Below are positions 6,560 to 11,080 of a DNA stretch of 11,080 bases, piece after piece (position 1 is the stretch's first letter; each line of letters opens with the position of its first letter). The stretch comes from an uncultured Clostridia bacterium (GTDB lineage: Bacteria > Bacillota > Clostridia > Lachnospirales > Lachnospiraceae): assembly GCA_946405675.1 (NCBI GenBank), contig CAMJIC010000068.1, positions 1-11,080 of the forward strand, in the 5' to 3' direction. Below the pieces are notes generated by a model. That model was not told where the DNA came from and searched no databases. It saw nothing but the letters and a program-made list of their open reading frames with translations. A program made the position numbers and the translations under genes.

Positions 6560-7553
6560 ACACCTCCTTCAGATGCTCCGGCGTGCGGGCACAGCGCCAG
6601 GAACGGCCCGGGGCAAAATCGCGGATCGGATACGCGTTGAACTGGCATTCCGGCATTGCATACCGGCAGCGCGGCGCGAAGCGGCAGCCTGCGGGCGGTT
6701 TCTTCAGGTTCGGCGGCGTGCCCGGAATCGCGATCAGCTTATTTGCACGGGTTCCGTCCTCGGGGACAAGGATCGAACGCATCAGGCCCCGGGAATACGG
6801 ATGCACCGGGTCAAAAACCATCTCCTTCGCGCTCCCCCGCTCAACAATCTGCCCCGCATACATCACCATGATATCGTCCGTGACATTGTACAGAAGCGGC
6901 AGCTCATGGGTAATGAAGATCATGGACTTGATGAAGCCCTTCTCCATCATCTCCTTCAGCATCCGGATCACCACCTTCTGGCTGGTGACATCCAGGGCCG
7001 AGCTGGGCTCGTCCGCGATCAGCACCTTCGGGGAAAGGATCGTGGACACAGCAATGACCACCCTCTGCTTCATGCCCCCCGACAGCTCCACCGCATGCTT
7101 GTCCAGCGCCTCCTGGGGAAGGTGCAGTTCTTCAAAACGCTTGCGCGCCATATCCCGGATATCCTGCCTGCTCCTTGCGGGATCGTGCGCCCTGATCACG
7201 TCTTCAATAAAGGCACCGATCTTCCGGATGGGATTGAGGGCATTCATCGCAGCCTGCGGGATATAGGCAACATCTGATCCAAGTACATTTTTCCGGACAT
7301 CATCCGGGCTCATCCCGGAGAGGTTCTTTCCGTCCACGATGCTGTCTCCGCTCATGTAATGCAGCGGCGGAAAATAGTACCCCATCAGGCTCAGCGCAAG
7401 GGTGGACTTTCCGCAGCCGCTCTCCCCCGCGATCCCAAGGCTCTTTCCCTCTTCGATGCTGAGGGATACGTGGTCAACCGCGTAGACATCCTCCCGGAAC
7501 CTGGTCACATATTTGGTGGTCAGCTCCCTGACCTCCAGTATTGTCTTTGCCAT
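6540..7553 (-). CDS. Oligopeptide/oligosaccharide ABC transporter ATPase 1 (DppD/OppD type, 337 aa)
   Basis: First ATPase of the importer. Start at 7553 (MAKTILEVREL) has AAAGGAGG five bases upstream, and that site overlaps the permease 2 stop codon. Motifs: Walker A GESGCGKST (43-51), Q-loop Gln100, signature LSGGMKQR (157-164), Walker B VLIADE (177-182), D-loop SALD and switch His216. The C-terminal oligopeptide-transporter domain includes HPYSRGL, IPGTPPNL and cysteines at 290, 296, 303 and 321 (GCRFAPRCRYAMPEC, then WRC), the arrangement that in DppD/OppD-type proteins can hold an iron-sulfur cluster. It lies 11 bp after permease 2 and overlaps ATPase 2. A complete, normal-length family member; whether the cargo is peptide or sugar cannot be read from the ATPase. 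Confidence 0.95.
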   Translation of the reverse strand: MAKTILEVRELTTKYVTRFREDVYAVDHVSLSIEEGKSLGIAGESGCGKSTLALSLMGYYFPPLHYMSGDSIVDGKNLSGMSPDDVRKNVLGSDVAYIPQAAMNALNPIRKIGAFIEDVIRAHDPARSRQDIRDMARKRFEELHLPQEALDKHAVELSGGMKQRVVIAVSTILSPKVLIADEPSSALDVTSQKVVIRMLKEMMEKGFIKSMIFITHELPLLYNVTDDIMVMYAGQIVERGSAKEMVFDPVHPYSRGLMRSILVPEDGTRANKLIAIPGTPPNLKKPPAGCRFAPRCRYAMPECQFNAYPIRDFAPGRSWRCARTPEHLKEVYAREDG

Positions 7554-7564
7554 GTCTGCCTCCT

Positions 7565-8812
7565 TTAGTCACGCAGCGTCGGGTTGAATACCTGGTCCAG
7601 CCCGGTGTTCATCAGGTTCAGCGAGAATGAGATGAGCGTGATCATCAGGATCACGGGGAAATATGCCCACCAGGATCCGTTCAGATGCGCCGAATACAGC
7701 ATGGCCCAGTTCATCATCAGCCCGAGGGTCGGCACTTCCGTGGTCTTCGGCCCCAGGCCAAGGAGGCTGAGCTGCGCCTCCGCCAGGATCCCGCTGGAAA
7801 CCTGCAGGATGAATGCCATGACCACATAGCTTGCGATATATGGCAATATATCGGTCATCAGGATCCGGAACAGCCCGTGTCCGGACAGCCTGGACAGGTT
7901 GACATGGTCTCTGTTCCTCAGGGAGATCACCTGGGAACGCACGGAACGTGTGGTCCAGGTCCAGCTCGTCAGGCCGATGACCAGTGCCACTACCCCTGCG
8001 CCTCTCTGGTCCTGACCGATGGAATAGGAGATCAGGATCAGCAGGACAAAGCTCGGGATAACCGTGAATATGTTGGTAAAAAACATGATGATGTCATCGA
8101 CGAATCCCCCCAGATACCCGGACAAAAGTCCCAGGAGAAGGCCGATGAGTGTCGCGACCGTCCCGGCGATCAGGCCGATCACAACGGAGGTTCCCGCCGC
8201 GGAGGCCAGCTCCTTCAGCACGTCCCGGCCGAAATTGTCGGTTCCCAGAAGCAATGTTTTCCTGTTGGGAACCTTCCTGACATTGACATAATCAGAGCTG
8301 CCGATCGTTGCGATGGTGGACGCTTCGCCGCCTTCCCCCTGCTCCACCACGCTTAGCTCCGATCCGGAGCCCATGGAGTTCAGGGACTGGTTCAGGCGTT
8401 TATAATAGTTTCTTGTCGCCTTCGTCATGCCCGCCGGCCTTGCGGTCTCATCGTAATGCTTCTCCCAAAGGGCAAGCAAAGCCTCCGTATCCGCTACATC
8501 GATCTCTTCCGATGGAACACCCACTGCCACAAGGTATTCCGCCATTTTCGCCCGGTCTTCCTCCTTCAGCACACTTGCGAGCCTGTTGGATGCCGCGTCC
8601 GGAAGGTTCAGGGTTTCGGAAGGAGCCGTCACGCTGTCATAGAGGGAGACATAGGTACCGGGTTCCGCAAAGGTACCCACACCGATCATCTCCAGCGGAT
8701 TGCCCGGCTGGAACAATGGATACAGCAGGATAAACAGCAGGATCGCGACGAAGATGACAAATCCCGCCACGAACTTGGAAGAATGGAAAATCTGCCGGAT
8801 CGTATTCTTCAT
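7565..8812 (-). CDS. ABC transporter permease 2 (DppC/OppC type) with enlarged extracytoplasmic insert (415 aa)
   Basis: Second membrane subunit of the importer. Start chosen at 8812 (MKNTIRQIFH), with AAGGGGGG six bases upstream; the upstream GTG at 8836 and the ATG two codons earlier are badly placed. The first membrane segment is at 14-33, and the core begins at LLGTDNFGRDVLKEL (188-202), the DppC signature, followed by about five membrane segments. The cytoplasmic EAA-type loop lies around 305-325 (HGLFRILMTDILP), with SLLGLG at 349-354 and a normal C-terminus. Between segment 1 and the signature are about 155 residues, against roughly 45 in E. coli DppC, giving about 110 extra residues that should face outside. 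The insert is mostly polar (for example RYYKRL-like and acidic stretches near 110-140). It lies 84 bp after permease 1 and 11 bp before ATPase 1. Family is certain; the role of the insert is unknown. Confidence 0.94.
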   Translation of the reverse strand: MKNTIRQIFHSSKFVAGFVIFVAILLFILLYPLFQPGNPLEMIGVGTFAEPGTYVSLYDSVTAPSETLNLPDAASNRLASVLKEEDRAKMAEYLVAVGVPSEEIDVADTEALLALWEKHYDETARPAGMTKATRNYYKRLNQSLNSMGSGSELSVVEQGEGGEASTIATIGSSDYVNVRKVPNRKTLLLGTDNFGRDVLKELASAAGTSVVIGLIAGTVATLIGLLLGLLSGYLGGFVDDIIMFFTNIFTVIPSFVLLILISYSIGQDQRGAGVVALVIGLTSWTWTTRSVRSQVISLRNRDHVNLSRLSGHGLFRILMTDILPYIASYVVMAFILQVSSGILAEAQLSLLGLGPKTTEVPTLGLMMNWAMLYSAHLNGSWWAYFPVILMITLISFSLNLMNTGLDQVFNPTLRD

Positions 8813-8883
8813 ACCCATCCCCCCTTTCTTACACACAGTCTGGCTGCATCTGAGGAATGAGCGCCTTTCATCATGATATTCAT
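8809..8883 (-). CDS. Possible 24-codon small ORF translationally coupled to permease 2
   Basis: ATG at 8883-8881 is preceded by GAGGAGG ending six bases upstream, one of the best ribosome binding sites in the window. The frame runs 24 codons and its TGA (8811-8809) overlaps the permease 2 start as ATGA. The peptide begins MNIMMKGAHSS and ends VRKGGWV; no family is recognised. It begins 13 bases after the permease 1 stop codon. It may bridge ribosomes across the 84-bp gap to permease 2, or be a microprotein; chance cannot be excluded. Confidence 0.35.
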   Translation of the reverse strand: MNIMMKGAHSSDAARLCVRKGGWV

Positions 8884-8896
8884 GCCCTTCCTCCTC

Positions 8897-9901
8897 TCAG
8901 TCAAACTGCGCCGCTTTGACGCGGGGATCAATGAATCCGTAGATAATGTCAAGAAGGAAGCTGATCACCAGCACCATCAGAGTGATGATCAGGGTGGTTG
9001 CCGAGATCAGCGGATAATCCCCGCCGGAGATGGCGGACAGCATCGTACTCCCCAGCCCGGGGTAGCTGAAAATGATCTCCGCCACCAGTGCACCTCCTAC
9101 CATGGTTCCGATGGACATCGCAAGCCCCGTAATCTGCGGGAGCATGGCATTGCGGAACACGTAACCCACGATCTTGCTGTCCCTGATGCCAAGGAAGCGG
9201 GCATATTTAACATAATCCGCATTCAGCTCATAGATCGACATGGACCGCATGCCAATGGCCTGGCCGCCGATGGAAACCAGGACAATGCTCCAGAAGGGGA
9301 GCTGGTAATGGGCGATCACAGACTGTACGAACTTCCAGCTGAAGTTCGGGATCATGTCGTAGTTATAGCCGCCGGAGGTCGGTGCGACCTTCAGCCTGAC
9401 CGCGAAAAGCACCAGCATGATCACTGCCATGCCGAAGGCCGGGATGTTGCTGATGAAGATGGACAGGGGAAGCAGGACCTTGTCGAAGCCTTTACGGACG
9501 TAAGCCGCAAGGGCGCCCAGTACATTGCCGATCAGCCATCCGACGATGATGGCGGGAAGCTGGAGGGCAATGGTCCACCAGATGGAGCTTGCGATGATGT
9601 CGCTGACCTTTCTCGGGTACTGGCTGAAGGATGTTCCAAGATCCCCCCGGAACAGATTTTTGACGAAAATAAAAAACTGCTCGATCATCGGTTTATTCGT
9701 GCCGAATTCTTCTGCGTACTGCTCATAGATCCGCTGGGACGCTGTGGCATCCGTCATCCCCTGCGCCATCTTGCCTGTGATGGCGGCAACCGGATCGTTT
9801 GGCATCAGGCGGGGAAGGACAAAGTTCAGAAGGACGGCAGCGACAAAGGTAATCAGGAACCAGATGATCTTCTTTCTGAAGTATTTCCAATAACCCTTCA
9901 T
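8897..9901 (-). CDS. ABC transporter permease 1 (DppB/OppB type, 334 aa)
   Basis: First membrane subunit of the importer. Start at 9901 (MKGYWKYFRK), with AAAGGA about eight bases upstream. Visible: N-terminal membrane segment (about 11-30) followed by RLMPNDPVAAI, the DppB-type entry; an extracytoplasmic loop to about 105; five further hydrophobic segments; the EAA-type cytoplasmic loop YVKYARFLGIRDSKIV with NAMLP (230-255); EIIFSYPGLGSTML (275-288) and the C-terminal FIDPRVK. Length and order are normal for the family. It is preceded by 512 bp of palindrome-rich non-coding DNA that separates it from the binding-protein gene, and followed by the small ORF and permease 2. Linkage to GH3 and GH2 hydrolases suggests an oligosaccharide cargo, though sequence alone places it only in the peptide/nickel/oligosaccharide permease family. 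Confidence 0.95.
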   Translation of the reverse strand: MKGYWKYFRKKIIWFLITFVAAVLLNFVLPRLMPNDPVAAITGKMAQGMTDATASQRIYEQYAEEFGTNKPMIEQFFIFVKNLFRGDLGTSFSQYPRKVSDIIASSIWWTIALQLPAIIVGWLIGNVLGALAAYVRKGFDKVLLPLSIFISNIPAFGMAVIMLVLFAVRLKVAPTSGGYNYDMIPNFSWKFVQSVIAHYQLPFWSIVLVSIGGQAIGMRSMSIYELNADYVKYARFLGIRDSKIVGYVFRNAMLPQITGLAMSIGTMVGGALVAEIIFSYPGLGSTMLSAISGGDYPLISATTLIITLMVLVISFLLDIIYGFIDPRVKAAQFD

Positions 9902-9955
9902 GGGATGTTCCTTTCCATTGTGCCCTCATGATAAAAAACGTGACGATCAGAATTT

Positions 9956-9987
9956 GTAACCGTTCAGAACCTTTTCTGAACGGTTAC
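9956..9987. repeat. Perfect inverted repeat, copy 1 of a family
   Basis: Arms GTAACCGTTCAGAA and TTCTGAACGGTTAC (14 bp, perfect) around a CCTT loop. No T-run follows on either strand, so it is not a standard terminator. It is nearly identical to 10191-10220; the C-to-T change in one arm is matched by G-to-A in the other, so pairing is preserved. Confidence 0.9.
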
Positions 9988-10025
9988 GCATCGGGCGATG
10001 CTTCGCATCCTGAATCACCCGATGC
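9988..10025. repeat. Nested inverted repeat adjoining copy 1
   Basis: Outer arms GCATCGGGCGAT (9988-9999) and ATCACCCGATGC (10014-10025) pair over 12 positions with one mismatch (a G-U pair in the minus-strand RNA). A competing inner hairpin, GATGC-TTC-GCATC (9997-10009), overlaps the left arm, so two alternative folds exist. Confidence 0.65.
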
Positions 10026-10124
10026 CGCTGAATCTATGCTTTCATACGCCCTCAGCAGCAAGTGCTTCGGGCTGTCCTGAACAGGGACCCGTCACAATCG
10101 TTCTCATAAGGCTGTAACAGAAGA

Positions 10125-10155
10125 GGGACTGCCATAAGATCTTTATGGCAGCCCC
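10125..10155 (-). terminator. Intercistronic hairpin, probable attenuator or weak terminator after the binding-protein gene
   Basis: On the minus strand a 13-bp stem, GGGGCTGCCATAA (10155-10143) with TTATGGCAGTCCC (10137-10125), encloses loop AGATC, followed by TCTTCTGTT. The fourth pair is G-U in minus-strand RNA but A-C in plus-strand RNA, so the fold is better in the direction of the genes. The U-tract is interrupted, so termination may be partial. It would lower permease expression relative to the binding protein. Confidence 0.5.
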
Positions 10156-10190
10156 TGCTTTCTCTATGGACGAATCATAAACCGGAGCTG

Positions 10191-10220
10191 TAACTGTTCA
10201 GAACCTGTTCTGAACAGTTA
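10191..10220. repeat. Perfect inverted repeat, copy 2 of a family
   Basis: Arms TAACTGTTCAGAA and TTCTGAACAGTTA (13 bp) around CCTG, whose outer C and G can also pair. It is the second copy of the 9956-9987 element, starting 234 bp away, and ends 13 bp before the 128-bp palindrome. Confidence 0.9.
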
Positions 10221-10233
10221 GGATCTGTTACAG

Positions 10234-10361
10234 AATAACTTGTACATCTGACTTGTCCAAACGCTCATCTGCTGCGTTGGAAAGCCTCGCCGTAGCCCGC
10301 TACGGCTGCGTTTTCCTCCTTGCATATGAACGTTTGTCCTGCGTCATATGTACAAGTTATT
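10234..10361. repeat. 128-bp near-symmetric palindrome, MITE- or REP-like element
   Basis: Terminal inverted repeats AATAACTTGTACAT (10234-10247) and ATGTACAAGTTATT (10348-10361) are perfect. The central hairpin CCGTAG-CCCG-CTACGG (10290-10305) has exactly the same midpoint, 10297.5. Between them the arms align again (TGAC, AAACG, TCAT, TGC, GGAAA) with one compensated indel. It encodes nothing credible. Candidate duplicated target sites are not clear: the flanks read CTGTTACAG and CTGAACAG. The whole could fold into one long RNA hairpin in the binding-protein transcript. Confidence 0.75.
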
Positions 10362-10413
10362 TCTGAACAGCTCCTTACGGTTACAGTTACCCGGAGCTTT
10401 CTGTTGGAATCGT

Positions 10414-11080
10414 TCAGCCTACCAGCTCCAGGTCATAGAGGGCGGCAATCCCATATCCGTCGGTGCAGTCCGCGGGCGGGATATTCCTGCCGTCGCCATC
10501 CTCCGGGAAATTGGTCCATACGGACTCATTGACTGCGTGGAACACAGCCGGACGGTACATCAGCGAGAAGCTCGGGACTTCCGTCAGGTAGATCTCGATG
10601 GCTTCCGTATACAGCGCCTTCAGTTCTTCCGGATCGGAGGTCAGCGGGATCTGCTTGATGATCTCCGTTGCACGCTCGTTCTGATACTGTCCGAAATTTC
10701 CGGTCCAGTTATTCTCGATTCCTACAAGGTCTCCATCCAGGAACTGGCGGACACGGCCCCAGGGCATGGACGGGCCTGCGCCATCCGGCGACCACATGAA
10801 GATGTCATACTCAGTCTGGTTCGGGTTGGTGAATACGGTCTGAACGATATCCCATTCCGGGAACAGCGTGGTGATCTCGATGCCGATGTTCTTACCGGCA
10901 GCCGCGACCACTTCCATCGCTGCCATCCAGTCGGTCCATCCATTCGGGCAGACTGCGTTCAGGCTGATCTTTTCACCGTCGATATCTCTCCATCCATCTC
11001 CGTCGCTGTCAACGATGCCGGCTTCATCCAGAAGCGCATTCGCTCCTTCCACATCGTTGCCGGACCACTGCAGATCCGCG
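10414..11080 (-). CDS. Family 5 extracellular solute-binding protein of the ABC importer, C-terminal 221 residues
   Basis: The frame enters from the right edge and ends at TGA 10416-10414; the N-terminus, including any lipoprotein signal, is outside the window. The internal GTG at 11052 is not the start, since the frame continues to the edge as ADLQWSGND. The sequence fits the C-terminal lobe of the family 5 (DppA/OppA-type) binding proteins: an ANALLDEAG segment, then the acidic turn DSDGDGWRDIDG, a lobe with MSPDG-like WSPDGAGPS, a helix with SDPEELKALYTEAIEIYLTE, then VPSFSLMYRP and the terminal GIAALYDLEL. It should capture the substrate outside the membrane and deliver it to the two permeases. 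It is separated from permease 1 by 512 bp of hairpins, consistent with separate dosing of the binding protein. Family is secure; sugar versus peptide specificity is inferred from the neighbouring hydrolases. Confidence 0.9.
   Translation of the reverse strand, partial: ADLQWSGNDVEGANALLDEAGIVDSDGDGWRDIDGEKISLNAVCPNGWTDWMAAMEVVAAAGKNIGIEITTLFPEWDIVQTVFTNPNQTEYDIFMWSPDGAGPSMPWGRVRQFLDGDLVGIENNWTGNFGQYQNERATEIIKQIPLTSDPEELKALYTEAIEIYLTEVPSFSLMYRPAVFHAVNESVWTNFPEDGDGRNIPPADCTDGYGIAALYDLELVG

Larger units (their letters stand above)
9902..10413. other. Palindrome-rich intergenic region between binding protein and permease 1
   Basis: No credible gene in 512 bp. The region holds, from right to left: AGCTCC/GGAGCT arms (10369-10398); a 128-bp near-symmetric palindrome (10234-10361); an inverted repeat (10191-10220); a 13-bp-stem hairpin (10125-10155); nested arms (9988-10025); and a second copy of the inverted repeat (9956-9987). 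Half-sites of the same motif family (CTGTTCAGAA, GTAACTG) also flank the 128-bp palindrome. TATCAT at 9933-9928 on the minus strand could be a -10 for permease 1, but no good -35 accompanies it. Roughly 100 bp at 10026-10124 show little beyond weak arms around GTCCTGAACAGGGAC. Confidence 0.7.

Noticed and set aside
5792..6640. Plus-strand open frame of 282 codons across the ATPase genes
   Set aside because: Antisense to two complete ATPases with all nucleotide-binding motifs; the composition is not protein-like.
8813..8836. GTG start of permease 2 at 8836
   Set aside because: No ribosome binding site; AAGGGGGG serves the ATG at 8812.
8873..9931. Plus-strand open frame of 352 codons opposite permease 1
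   Set aside because: Longer than the permease frame itself, but its translation is extremely His/Asp/Gln-rich, the typical mirror of a hydrophobic membrane protein; the permease motifs are unambiguous.
9956..10361. CRISPR array
   Set aside because: Only two related palindromes, unequal spacing, other hairpins between them, and no cas genes in the window.
10414..11052. Independent short gene starting at GTG 11052
   Set aside because: The frame stays open to the window edge and the sequence is the C-terminal lobe of a much longer binding protein.

Overview
The window looks like chromosomal DNA of a Gram-positive, probably gut-associated Clostridia (Lachnospiraceae-like) bacterium. This is an inference from strong AGGAGG-type ribosome binding sites, moderately G+C-rich coding DNA, glycosidases without signal peptides, and enzyme and transporter types common in that group. 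No 16S or other marker gene is present. Every convincing gene lies on the minus strand, so the window reads biologically from right to left.

Layout in transcription order: (1) 11080-10414, the C-terminal part of a family 5 solute-binding protein, cut by the window edge; (2) 10413-9902, a 512-bp non-coding stretch packed with palindromes, including a 128-bp near-symmetric element and two copies of a 14-bp-arm inverted repeat; (3) 9901-8897 and 8812-7565, two Dpp/Opp-type permeases, with a possible 24-codon ORF bridging them; (4) 7553-6540 and 6559-5681, the two ATPases, overlapping; (5) 5633-3270, a family 3 glycoside hydrolase; (6) a clear rho-independent terminator at 3231-3192; (7) 3149-444, a family 2 beta-mannosidase-type hydrolase; (8) a 275-bp AT-rich gap; (9) 168-1, the start of a small membrane protein resembling the DUF5684 type, cut by the left edge.

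Together these form a compact oligosaccharide-use locus. A lipoprotein-type binding protein and a peptide-family (Opp/Dpp-like) ABC importer would bring short beta-linked oligosaccharides, probably gluco-manno-oligosaccharides, into the cell. Two cytoplasmic exo-glycosidases would then release glucose- and mannose-type monomers. Opp-family transporters that carry sugars are known from Thermotogales and archaea. Assigning this one to sugars rests on its linkage to the hydrolases. No regulator gene is visible.

I do not see a new defence system, a CRISPR array, or RNA genes. The points most worth a second look are the palindrome mosaic between binding protein and permeases, the small ORF coupled to permease 2, the low-complexity inserts in both hydrolases (one built from a 12-bp tandem repeat), the extra extracytoplasmic domain in permease 2, and a 13-bp repeat shared by the two intergenic regions flanking the beta-mannosidase gene.
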